Assembly (NCBI GenBank): GCA_000729835.1
Contig: JFHB01000064.1
Location: 62,001 to 126,000 of the forward strand
Origin: Atkinsonella hypoxylon
Taxonomy: Eukaryota; Ascomycota; Sordariomycetes; Hypocreales; Clavicipitaceae
Length of the DNA: 64,000 nt
Reading direction: 5' to 3'
Shown: piece after piece, positions 34,376-44,427 of the stretch
Layout: each line of letters starts with the position of its first letter
How positions within the stretch are numbered: the stretch's first letter is position 1
Made by a program: the position numbers and the translations under genes
The notes under the pieces: model-generated
Database searches by the model: none
The model's input: the letters and a program-made list of their open reading frames with translations, nothing else
What the model was told of the DNA's origin: nothing

Positions 34376-35571
34376 CTAAAGTTTAGCATATCTACTTTTT
34401 GGCAACAAAGTTGCAACCTTTTCGTGATATAGCTTCTCTACTTCCTGCCATACCCTGTGATTTTGCCAGTCTTTCAGCACGCTAAAGGCCTGATAGTATC
34501 CGTTGGCTGCAGATTCGCTGGCCTCCTTTGGCAATAAACTCGGTAGATACGGTATCATGGCAATGATCAAAGGCGGCGTGCCTGGAGGGGTTGGAACCCT
34601 GACTGTGGGATTCTTTTCCGTATTGGTAGCGTTCTTATAAATTGGAAGCGGGTTGTTGGGACTGTGGCTGTCGTTACTGATATCGGATATCACGACTAAT
34701 TTGCGGCCCGGCTTCTTCAGCGACTCGTTAGTCAGGAATGGGGTAATGGGCTTGAAAAGATTGACACAATTTGTGAAAATGTCGTGTTCCAGTATCTCAG
34801 GGTACTCGGTTCTCCCTTCTGTATCCTGGCGGCCCCATTTCGTGACATGGTCATCAGGAATGCCAACATCCGAGTAGAACTGAGCCGCTGCAACTCCGGT
34901 GTGACCGCGGCATCCTACTATGATGACCCAAGGCAGCCTGCCAGCAATGGCACGACCAGCTGCTAGATCACGTTTCGATTCGTCCAAGAGATCGTCGCGA
35001 CTGGCATAGTTTCGCATGGTCCCCAGGAGCGGTCCATCAGGATGCGCAAGCTGGTGCGCCCATGTCTTGATGGCCAGCGCAGCGCCGACAGAACCTGCCT
35101 CATATCCAAATGAAGCGAATCGTTTGCCATGCTCATCCAGAATGAACTCAATATCCAGTAGCATCCCGTTGCCCCTCCTGAAGCGCCCCAGTCGATTTTC
35201 CCATCCCGTCTGCCCGCGATAGCAATGCGCGGCATGAGCATGAACATGATGCAAAGGGAACGAGGCGGCTGGTACTGTCTTCATCCCAATGATGAAGTGA
35301 TCTTTTGGTGCATTAGGCCACGAGTTTGCGGGCACAAGTTTGCACTTATTCTCACATGTTAACCTCAATTCGGCTTGCAGAACAAGCTCGAGGGGACCTG
35401 ACTTACACCAGCATCTTCATATTCGGTATCCTTGTAATACCTCACATCGCTACGTTCAATGTTTACGGCATATCCATCCTTTATCAGCTTTCGTGCTGTA
35501 TCTGGGGAAATGATTCCTCGAGTCCCAATGGGTGCATCTTCAGCCCGTAGGTGGAGAGTTGGGACTGGCAT
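34376..35571 (-). CDS. saccharopine-dehydrogenase (Lys1)-like opine dehydrogenase, PTS1
   Basis: Exons 35407-35571 and 34376-35344; 377 residues, the length of fungal Lys1. Lys1 interconverts saccharopine with lysine and 2-oxoglutarate using NAD. Seen: LHLRAEDAPIGTRGIISPDTA (start of the fold), K77 in IIGMKTVP and H95 in AHCYRGQTGW, aligning with the catalytic Lys/His pair described for yeast Lys1; SFGYEAGSVGAALAIKTW; VIIVGCRGHTG in place of the usual nucleotide loop; VVISDISNDSHSPNNPLPIY; LPSLLPKEASE. C-terminus AKL is a PTS1 peroxisomal signal, as in yeast Lys1. Many otherwise constant positions differ from the housekeeping enzyme as I know it, so I read it as a cluster-specific paralog with a changed amino-acid or oxo-acid partner. 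Two CGGAATTC boxes lie at 35753 and 35818. Alternative: the only Lys1 of this genome. Confidence 0.85.
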
Positions 35572-36310
35572 TGTGTCAGTGCTGTAGGCTCTTTTCAACT
35601 TGGTTCAGAATTGATTTAGCGGATAAGTAAGTCATCGATAATGTTTCATCATTTTGAACAAGAAAATCCAATCGCAGGAAAGTTGTCGAATATTTAAATT
35701 GTTGCTTGCTCATGATCTCGTTTGCGTGAATTGATCTGATCGCAGGACTCGTCGGAATTCGAGCCAATGCAATGCTCCACTCGCGGAGCTCGTCGAGGCA
35801 CTACAATGTAGTCAATTCGGAATTCACGTGCGGCTAGACATTACGGGTTTCATCTGAACTATAAAGGACAACGCTTTTGCAGTTATGATACAGCCCAAGT
35901 TGGCGAATTACAGATATTATTACAGGAAGTTCCTTGGCCGACGACGGTGATAGAGCAACAATATATAACAATGCAATGTCATGCGAACAATCCGTTCCAG
36001 TGCTTCCTCAAATACAATTGTATCACTCATTTCTTAGAAAACAAATATCACAATCCCACCTTCGCCACAGCTCTGAACCACTTTATCACCCTTTTGTCCC
36101 TAGCCATACCTTTTATGACATAGTCCAAATATTTATGAAAGCACATCAAAGTGCACTATGAGAACAAACCTACTTATTTTCTTCGCTGCATCAGCGCCTG
36201 TTCCACCTGAAATGCACGACCATATCCAATTTCGTGGAAATCTTGTTTGCGGCCAATCAACTCCTTCGGCGAACAAGTTCCGTTAAATCGAGCGACTGGC
36301 GGTGCAGGCT

Positions 36311-36325
36311 GAACTCCGAACTCCG
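36311..36325 (-). promoter_or_regulatory. overlapping double CGGAGTTC box
   Basis: Minus strand reads CGGAGTTCGGAGTTCAGC: two octamers sharing one base, 740 bp upstream of the Lys1-like gene. Confidence 0.45.
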
Positions 36326-36456
36326 ACATCCAAACTACCCAATAGTACTACTCGGCAAAATATTTAGCCAATATCATTGATTGTATGCCGATGCATAGAT
36401 GATCCCATGGATAGTGTTCTCTACTCACTGCATATATCAATGGAGGTCCTTCTCCC

Positions 36457-36496
36457 GGTGTCACGGTGTCATGGTGTCATGATGTCGTGGTGTCAT
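36457..36496. repeat. five tandem copies of GGTGTCAY
   Basis: 8-bp unit with two substitutions in the fourth copy. Confidence 0.85.
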
Positions 36497-37465
36497 ATTG
36501 CCGCAAGTGCTACCCAGAGCGTTGTTTCAATTGGTAGTGACATATTCCTATTTGTCTGATTAACAAGAGCATAGAGCCTTATGGCATTATATCATGTGAC
36601 GGACTCTGAACAGCGAGTCAGCGGTGTAGTTCCTTTCCTGCTACCTCGCACAGAAGCAGACACTTTTCCACAGTTGAAAAATACTCAATAACAGCTTTTC
36701 CTTTAACACTACTAAGAAACAATTTATTTGTTAAATATGCCGGAACGCAAAACTGCTTCAAATTTGGAAGATTCTCCCACTCCGAAAGAAATGGTTCTAC
36801 ATGCCGCTTAGGTTCATGCACACTTGGAACCACAGGCCATCGACACGTGAGATCCACTGTCGAATATACGATTGCGAGGCTCAATAAGAATATAAAACAG
36901 CCTAGAACATGCCCAGCGGACGAAACAAAGGCACCGTGACTTCACAGACCAATGCGGGCGTCAGTCGCGCCATTGGCCCTGGTACTACGACGAAGCACTC
37001 TTCAAGGCTCTGCGTCGAGGAATAAGAGAACGAACCGACAATTTCTGAATAAAAGAAATACTTATGTTAATGCGTGATAAAAAACAAGGACCGGTATTGA
37101 GAGAATTTTAAAAGCAATTATACGGCGGGAATAGTAGTCGCGTAGCATGGTACTATGAACAAACTTCAAATGGCTCCGATAAGACGCAGTTACTGTTTGC
37201 TCTCAATTGGGGAAAGCAGACTTGTCTCTGACCAATTACATTTATTTCTAAGGCGTAGATTCTTTTTCATCCACATGCGAAGCCATGACCCGCGCTACCC
37301 CTTATGACTTCACGAGTCATAGAGTCTAAGCCCTACTTGTTTTTCTCCTCCTACATCTTCTTTTGCACATCGCAGAGAGAACTATTAAGATCACCGCATT
37401 CACTCGTTTCCATCGGTTTCATCGCTGTGTATGTCCCATAATAGCATATACGCGTTTCACTTCCC

Positions 37466-39574
37466 CTACGAAAGAGTCTTTCGCCACCACCTCTCCTGCT
37501 GTCTCAGGGCGTCTTCCTTATGCTTTGCAAGATGGAATCCATGGCCATCATCACGATAAATCACAAGTTCCACCAAGTCTCCAGTTACCAGACTGCACAT
37601 TTCTGCGACGACGCCTGAGCTATTCTTAACAGCGGCGACAAAATCTATAGCCTGATCTGCGGTGACCACAGAGTCATCGGTCCCTTGCAAAAGCAGAACA
37701 GGTGTTCTCAGGCGATTGACATGATGAATTGGACTCCGGTCTTTGTATAACTGGTCAAGTGCAGCTGGCTTGCCCTCGTCTCTATCCGGCCCCGTCACCT
37801 CTGGCAGAGCGTCATGACTAGTTGCAGCCACTTGGTCAGACACAGAGCGCAAAGACGGCCGCCCACGTATGAGCAAGTAATCGTAACAGCTTTCAAACTT
37901 ATGGGTAGTCGAAGCGAAGCCCCTCATATCTGAAATGCCGTACAGACTTATAGCGCCAGCCCAAACGCCGGGTTTTGTGCAGATGGCTTGTAAAGTAAGG
38001 TAACCGCCCGCGCTACCTCCCATGATGCCAACGCGCTTGGCATCGATCAGCCGAGTCTCGCTGAGAAACTTGACGCAATCAACAGCGTCCTGGACATCTT
38101 GCACTCCCCATTGGCCGTCCATGGCATCCCGGTACACACTTCCGTAGCCCGTGGAGCCAACGTGATTTAGTAAAACCACGGCGTAGCCGCGCGAGGTGAA
38201 GTACTGGCTCTCCAAGTTGATACTCGGTCGGTGATGCTTTGTTGGTCCGCCGTGGGCATGGATGATGCAAGGTGGGAGGGCAGTCGGTGAATCATCTGCC
38301 ATTGATGATGAAGGTGCCATGAAGAATGCGTGTGCTACCTTTATGGGCGTATCATTCGGAGACCTGGGGAATTCTATAGCAATCGGCTTTGACAGGCTGA
38401 CCCGTGGCACGGAGGCAAGATCAAAGGATTGGACAAGAAGGGTAACTTCACACGGGTGCTTTGCGTCATATGGCAAGTTCCAATCAAGCTGTCTCGGCAG
38501 TTGTATGTGATATAGTGATGCCGCACGGGTAGCAGATGCGCCAATGACTAGAAAAGACTGCTTGTCTACCAGCTGCATGGCATCGTAGGCAATGTCATTC
38601 AAGTCCACGTCGAGATCTAACTTGACGCCTCGTTCGCAGTCCACGACAGCCAGTCTACTGCAACCACTCATAGTATACGTCACAATCATAATGTTTCTTT
38701 CCAGCTCCAGATATGTATGGCTCGACAACTGGAACTCGGCACCAGCCAGTTCGCACTCTTCCAGGGCAGGTATGTCAAGCCAAGCGGGCCTCTTCTCATT
38801 TGTGCCCGGCCAGGTCCTGTACAGTTGTTGATATCCAGTTTCATCATGAGCATAGAGCAGCGTCTCATCCGAGCACCACCGTGGCTGGCCGCACCCTTCA
38901 TGATGGCTGACGCGACGGACATTGGAGATTTCCGGCCAAGTCCAATCAGCAGCATACAGAGAGGCGCCTGTCCACGGCATATGTGGGCGATCCCATTGTA
39001 GCCAGCAGATTCTGTTCCCCAAAAGGCCAAATCGAGCATGGGAATAGAAATCAGCGCCTTCACGTATGCAGACGACGCTTTTCTCACGGATGTCTATATG
39101 GACTATGCTCGAATCCGGGTACTTTGCGCCCGGAGCGGTGATTTCTCGAATGGCGAGGACACTCCAGGGATCAATAGGATGGGGCGCAAAGTCGCCATAA
39201 ACCGTGTTTGATTCCACCAAGAGAGTATCATATGTCTCTTGTAGAGGATTTGCCAGGTATAGGCCTTTGGTTAAAGTGTCGGCGAAAATAATTTGGCCAT
39301 CCGCTAGAAGGCCATAAGCGCTACCTCCGTACCCGTTGACCGTGGTTCCGACATTGAATCGATCCGGGGTCACATATGTGCTGACATTCACATTGTGAGT
39401 AGAACCGGCGCGCTTGATGCGCCCATTTCCATTGTGATCCGATTCAAGATAGTAAATGGCTAGCTTGGATGGTGATTCTGCATCTTGGCCTACCCTCGGT
39501 GAGGTGAGCGACACCGTGCCCTGGGCAATGAGCTCTGCCGTAAGAGGAGTTTCTTGTCTTGCTGAATGTGCCAT
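37466..39574 (-). CDS. S9 family serine peptidase (prolyl oligopeptidase / acylaminoacyl-peptidase type)
   Basis: Single exon, 702 residues, typical for S9C peptidases. N-terminal ~430 residues form the beta-propeller (recurrent patterns such as VYGDFAPHPIDPWSVLAIRE and GCGQPRWCSDETLLYAHDE); C-terminal alpha/beta hydrolase has HAHGGPT (oxyanion region), nucleophile Ser ~520 in GIMGGSAGGYLTLQ, Asp ~634 in LLLQGTDDSVV and His ~676 in RDDGHGFH. No signal peptide, so cytosolic. The enzyme removes residues or acyl groups from short peptides, or in several fungal clusters releases or trims a product. A CGGAGTTT box at 39738 is 164 bp upstream. Position between the Lys1-like gene and the regulator, plus the box, supports cluster membership; substrate is unknown. 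Alternative: a resistance-type hydrolase that degrades the end product. Confidence 0.9.
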   Translation of the reverse strand: MAHSARQETPLTAELIAQGTVSLTSPRVGQDAESPSKLAIYYLESDHNGNGRIKRAGSTHNVNVSTYVTPDRFNVGTTVNGYGGSAYGLLADGQIIFADTLTKGLYLANPLQETYDTLLVESNTVYGDFAPHPIDPWSVLAIREITAPGAKYPDSSIVHIDIREKSVVCIREGADFYSHARFGLLGNRICWLQWDRPHMPWTGASLYAADWTWPEISNVRRVSHHEGCGQPRWCSDETLLYAHDETGYQQLYRTWPGTNEKRPAWLDIPALEECELAGAEFQLSSHTYLELERNIMIVTYTMSGCSRLAVVDCERGVKLDLDVDLNDIAYDAMQLVDKQSFLVIGASATRAASLYHIQLPRQLDWNLPYDAKHPCEVTLLVQSFDLASVPRVSLSKPIAIEFPRSPNDTPIKVAHAFFMAPSSSMADDSPTALPPCIIHAHGGPTKHHRPSINLESQYFTSRGYAVVLLNHVGSTGYGSVYRDAMDGQWGVQDVQDAVDCVKFLSETRLIDAKRVGIMGGSAGGYLTLQAICTKPGVWAGAISLYGISDMRGFASTTHKFESCYDYLLIRGRPSLRSVSDQVAATSHDALPEVTGPDRDEGKPAALDQLYKDRSPIHHVNRLRTPVLLLQGTDDSVVTADQAIDFVAAVKNSSGVVAEMCSLVTGDLVELVIYRDDGHGFHLAKHKEDALRQQERWWRKTLS

Positions 39575-39737
39575 TTTCTCATCAACAGCTCCTAAGTATC
39601 AGGCCGTTTTCTGTGCGATTAATAGGAATTTCATTCGCTTGTTTTAATTTGTAAGTCAAAAGACCAAATATTGGTGGCCTGGCGACGGGCGCATTTTCGG
39701 GCAAACAACCTGCTGGTGAAGCCGTGGCTCCGGCGTT

Positions 39738-39745
39738 CGGAGTTT
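39738..39745 (+). promoter_or_regulatory. CGGAGTTT box upstream of the S9 peptidase
   Basis: Core CGGAGTTT in a CGGCGTTCGGAGTTTC context, in reverse orientation relative to the gene. Confidence 0.4.
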
Positions 39746-40001
39746 CACCAACGCCAATGATGCAATCTTGCTGGCTTCAAAGCAGTGGTAAGTATATAAA
39801 TGACACTCGCACTACTTGTTCGAAAGATTACAAACAGCTTTGTGGGACGGACACGTTCGCAATAAACATGGTCGCTATGCTAACAAAGGGACAGGAGTTT
39901 AACAATTGGCTAGTTTTCTGACATTGTCGGCGTTCATTTTCTCTCAATAGTTGCCATCAGTACCACCTTTTTAACTTTACCCTCCTTCTTCATATCGTCC
40001 T

Positions 40002-42660
40002 TCACATAGCAGTCGTGTTCAAATCTAGAAATGCCTCGTCAACAACAAAGTCCAGCTCACTCCCGATGCACACCTCGCTGGATGATACCAAGTCCCCCTC
40101 CTCGTTTACTTCATTAGAAAAGTCCTCGAAATTCTGGCAACTGCCAGAGCGTGAGCCTGACGAGTTTGTCGTCCCGTTACTGCCAGAACTGATTCGGGCA
40201 CTGAGTGCCTGATCTAAAGTGTTTGAAAAGGCCTCACTGCCCTCTTTTAGGTCAGAAGTGTTTGGCTCATCGGAATGCACGACACTTTCAAAATCAACCG
40301 CGAGTGCGCTCAATTCTCGATATAGCTGTGACCAAGAAATGGGACATGCCATGGTTCGCCCCTGCTCAGCACATTCCTTCAATGCAACGACCAGTAATGT
40401 CCCGGCTCTCAGGCCGTAAGACGACAGCTAAGGAAAGAGAAGTTAGATTCGAGATGGACACAGGGTGGAAATTAGAGATTTTAAGACGGAAGGTAGGGGA
40501 TGAGCGGAGGGACTGCCAAACAGTGTGAAGACAAAGGGTTTCACCTAGAGTTCAACAAATCATCTCTTACATTCCAAACATAATCTGAGTAGGCACCGCA
40601 TTTGAGCAATTGCTTAGAAGAGCTAGTCACAACCGATAGCAATGATGTTGCTGCCATTAAGACCGCAGTGTCATTCCCATTCATAGTGCTGTGTATTAGC
40701 CTTTCTACGTGGAGAACAAGATCCAGATACTCCAGATACAGAGCCAACATTATTGCGCTATCGTTGTTCGATTGGTTTGAGCCCCAGCAGTTCCCGTCAT
40801 AGCGTAAATATTCAGGAAAACTGTCCCATACTTCTTGAATACGCCGAGATATTGTTCTGGTGCAGTTAGCCAAACAATCTCGGCTCAGGAGAAAGGGGCA
40901 AATTCACCTAAGCCTCATCACGGCTTGATCATTCGATGTCTTGGCACCTAGATGAATATAAAGTATCTCCTCTCTCGCGGTAGCTAGGATATAACGTGCC
41001 CGCAGCCAGGCCCTGGGATGGAAGTTTGCGTGTTGACTCCAGCCATCATTGCACAATGAATTTGCAGAGATGGTAGATGTGGGCTCATCAGCCAAGAAGT
41101 GCTCGTCCTGGAGATGAAGAGGCACTTGCCTGCTACAGTAATGTAGTGGCAATCTCGGCGGCTTCTCAAGTGTGTACGATAAGAGCTTGTCCATGTCATA
41201 AGCAAAGGCGAATACTCTGGTTCGTATCTCCTCTCGTATTGCACCATTCGTTGAAGTGAACTGCGGGTCACGATGTATGCCCAAAGCGGTTACATTATTG
41301 ACAAGTTCGCCAGAGCGATGCCAACATCGATTACCTAAGAACTGTGGTCAGAGAAACGGCAGAAACGGCAGCCCAGTGTCAATTCCGTCTCAAATGGAAA
41401 GCACCCGAGGGGAAAGAACTGCTTTACTTTTGATTCCGCTGCTCTTGAGCGTGAGAAGGAGATTTTCCAATCTGAACCAAACTGTACTGTCGTTAACTTC
41501 GAAGTGATGATCGCACAAGAACAAGCACAGATCACTTGCGGTAAGCATCCTAGCCGCGAACGCTTCCTTCTCGTTCCGGCTCAGACTCTTTGCCAAGGGT
41601 AACCCATCTACTGCTGGTATCTGCAGGGCGGCTAAACCGGCAGTAGCGAGTGTCAAGCCGATAATTTCCAGTCTCGGCGCAGGGCTTGCAAAAAGCTGAG
41701 AAATCTCGGCTGAGCCGGTGATAAGTGCAGCTTGTATTGGCTGCGATGATGCATTGATGATATCGGTGCCGAGCTTCCCCATCTCAATAAAGCCTTGGTT
41801 GAAACGGCTTCTAGCGGACTGGAGGGATTCGAGTGCCTTGTGCATGAATTGAGCAGGTAGGACGCACAATTGCCTCGTCTCGTACCAACGCCGTACAAAT
41901 ACAGAAATAATGTCTACTTCCAATAGCCTTTCCAATACTTCCTTCAAGGCCACCTCGATCATTGGATCCGAGGGTCTAAGACTAGGTACCTCTGAAGTCA
42001 ATGGACTTTGCGCGGTGGCACGATTTTGCATCTGATTGCTGGCAATTCTTGACTGATGCTGGTGGACGACAGGCTCTATGGAAATAGATGACGTAGAAAA
42101 GGCTGCTTCTCCATTGTTTGCATAGATGCTGTGACTGGAAGGAAGAACTGGATTCTTGTCGATCTGACTCCCAACAGTCTCTCTGGTATTACCACTATAG
42201 CAACCCTCATTAATATCCAAGTCATGATTCTGCTTACACGAAGCAAAATCAAACCCCAAAAACTAGAAGATGGGGTAAAACAGGTAAACGAAAGACGGCG
42301 ATGCTGTATTCATGACGGCGCTCATTCAAGTTTGGTATCAAACTTACGTGTAGGTCGCCTCTTGTGAGGAAACATTGTTAGCGAGGCTGCCACCACCAGC
42401 TCCTGTTCCTGTTCTTGGCCTACTTGGCCTTGTCAGCGGCGCGGGATGATAGTAACACTGATGCGCGATTGATTTTTCAAGGCATCTCCCGCATATGGGA
42501 ATCTTGTGGTCGCATCGCATCTTGATTTTTCGGCATGGCTCACATGCCCTTGGTTTGCCATTCCGGCGATTGATGATCCTGACAATTTTATTGTCAGCAA
42601 AACACGACTTTCTACATTCTATTCTGAGCTCGTCGATTGTGCCTAAGAAATTGTGCTGTT
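40002..42660 (-). CDS. Zn2Cys6 transcription factor, probable cluster regulator
   Basis: Nuclear DNA-binding regulator. Exons by eye: 42348 to ~42590 or beyond (5' end unresolved), 41428-42194, 40908-41334, 40571-40856, 40002-40427. The binuclear zinc cluster is CEPCRKIKMRCDHKIPICGRC plus a last Cys eight residues on (C-x2-C-x6-C-x5-C-x2-C-x8-C), preceded by basic KPRA. The middle homology region is seen around GNRCWHRSGELVNNVTALG, formed across an intron, followed by IHRDP and REEIRTRVFAFAYDMDKLLS, the Fungal_trans pattern. C-terminus is Ser/Asn/Glu-rich, activation-domain-like. The zinc exon frame is open upstream to ~42659 without a Met, so the first exon lies further right. Located at the cluster's right border; likely binds the CGGARTT boxes. 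Confidence 0.85.
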
Positions 42661-43064
42661 AAAATCTCTTACATAATGTTCTTAGGCTATAATCGTGCCT
42701 CGCTCAATTGGATTCCGTTATTCCAGGTTCAGAATACGCCTTGGGATATCTGAACAGCATTTACGGGTACTTGCATATATAGAATTAATAACTTCTATAC
42801 CCAGTTCAATAGCGGACGTGTTCGAAACACCAAGTGGTAATGGTCTTTGCAGGAGAACAGGACTACTCCATTTAGTACTCATTTGCCCACGTCTTGCTCC
42901 TTTCGAAAAGGGTTCTTCGTTAGTATTCACAGGACAACAGGACAACGGTAGCTTTGCTTAGTCAATCATGAAACGTTCGGGATTGATGCTGGACACTTTA
43001 TGGCTCGGCAATTCTCGATAGAGTGGCGAGACAGCCGAAGAATTCATAGGCATGACTACTGGTC

Positions 43065-43098
43065 GTACAATTTGTCATCGGCCGATGACAAATTGTAC
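43065..43098. repeat. 34 bp perfect palindrome
   Basis: Two 17-bp arms meet at 43081/43082: GTACAATTTGTCATCGG and its exact reverse complement, no spacer. It abuts the zinc-cluster scrap. Could extrude a cruciform, be a dimeric regulator site or mark a rearrangement junction. Confidence 0.95.
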
Positions 43099-43132
43099 TC
43101 TCCCGCATATGGGAGTCTTGTGGTTGCATCGC
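43099..43132 (-). pseudogene. scrap of a Zn2Cys6 motif duplicated from the neighbouring regulator
   Basis: 34 bp identical to 42485-42518 except two positions, both transitions. On the minus strand it still reads RCNHKTPICGR against RCDHKIPICGR in the intact gene; the flanks do not match. Confidence 0.7.
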
Positions 43133-43500
43133 GCAATATCGGACCAAACAATTGCCACAAAGGCGGCAAAGATGAAAGAGAAAAGGATGGTTAGATGTGC
43201 AGTGTACATGGATGACTATTGGCCGCCATAGGTGCCATGCAATGCAACTTTGCCAAATGCAAGTAATAAAACCGGGCAGAAGACGGGCTTGGCGGTATCT
43301 TCCATAAGCACTGAATTCTTTTACCCTTACCCAGGCAAAATGGGGACAAGCTAGCTGTTCGAAAACTTCGTACCAAGGCACACAGGGGCCAGTTAATCTG
43401 TCGTCAACATCAACATCGCGAATCTGACCCTTTCTATACAATGAGCTACAACTAGTGCATTCAAAGTCTAATTGCAATGAAAATTTCATTGCTAGGTAGA

Positions 43501-44427
43501 AAATTCACGGGCTCTAAGAGGGGGTATACCCTTCTTCTAGTTTAATTATATATTTACGCCTCTATGGCATCAATTCCACTAATATGTAAATTATCTCTTG
43601 CGAACCTTCCTCTGTCCATCCTGAGCTTCTATAAGAGCTGCTGTAGACTAACGTGATATTTTTTGCACCTTGGCAGCAACAGCACTGGGTATTCTCTATT
43701 AGGTTTAGGTCTATGCTTCTAGAGAGATTAAAGAAGTATGAAATGCCCTGCTTTCCCTCCTGGTCTGTATAGGATTAGAAGAGCTTAGACCGCGAGCAGT
43801 AAGGGTGGGTGGACCGCGAAGACCGGACGAATCTGGCCCCCCCTTGCCAGGAAGTTTTACCCAGCGCAGCTCCTTGCATTATGCAGGAGCGCCTATGTTA
43901 TGTTATGACTACCAGTCATAATTCGCGATAGGAGGCTGCAAGTAAGGCCGGCGGCATACATCACGCGGCACACAGCTCCCTCGGAAGAAGGGTCGGCCTA
44001 AATCAGTGATTGAGGCGCTTAAGTATTGATTACTTCAAGCTACTAAGGAACTAAGGGACTTAAAACTTATTCCCCCAAATATTAGTACTTATTAAACTAG
44101 ATACATAGACTCTATAAAGTCCGCTTCTATAGAACTAATAGCTAGCTAGTCTTTAATGAAATATATATATTATTATATTCTTTAGTGACAGTTTGGGACC
44201 TATTACTACGCATAACAGCCTACTAAGATTCATCGACGCTCTACAGTCTCTGCTCATATTAACTAACTTACTTTATCCCTTAGGGATAATATTAAATGTT
44301 CTATATTAAAGACCTTTATTTAGGCTATACTTATCACTGAATAATGCACGAATCCCTCCAGATACGGAACACGTGACTGACCAGAAACGTTAATAGTTAG
44401 AGTCGCAGACTAAACAGAGACCCGTCA
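43501..44427. other. AT-rich degenerate DNA
   Basis: Rich in TA steps and stop codons in all frames; a short plus-strand stretch near 43990-44090 reads GRPKSVIEALKY then a stop and LLQATKELRDLKLIPP, reminiscent of a degraded transposon-encoded DNA-binding region. Pattern resembles repeat-induced point mutation. Confidence 0.4.

Larger units (their letters stand above)
35572..37465. other. 1.9 kb intergenic with paired motif boxes and an 8 bp repeat
   Basis: Holds CGGAATTC at 35753-35760 and 35818-35825, an overlapping CGGAGTTC pair on the minus strand at 36311-36325, and five tandem GGTGTCAY units at 36457-36496. The minus frame 36618-36884 (88 codons) has no ATG at its start and no recognisable family. 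Confidence 0.5.
42661..43500. other. regulator 5' region with zinc-cluster scrap
   Basis: Should contain the missing first exon of the regulator (possible ATG near 42770 on the minus strand). Also contains the 34 bp near-copy of the zinc cluster at 43099-43132 and the palindrome, listed separately. Confidence 0.4.

Noticed and set aside
36618..36884. 88-codon minus-strand frame between the Lys1-like and S9 genes
   Set aside because: Starts at TTG, no family features or splice signals.
43840..43930. Short hairpins (GCTCCT..AGGAGC and TATGACT..AGTCATA)
   Set aside because: Seven-base stems in degraded DNA are expected by chance; no RNA gene features.
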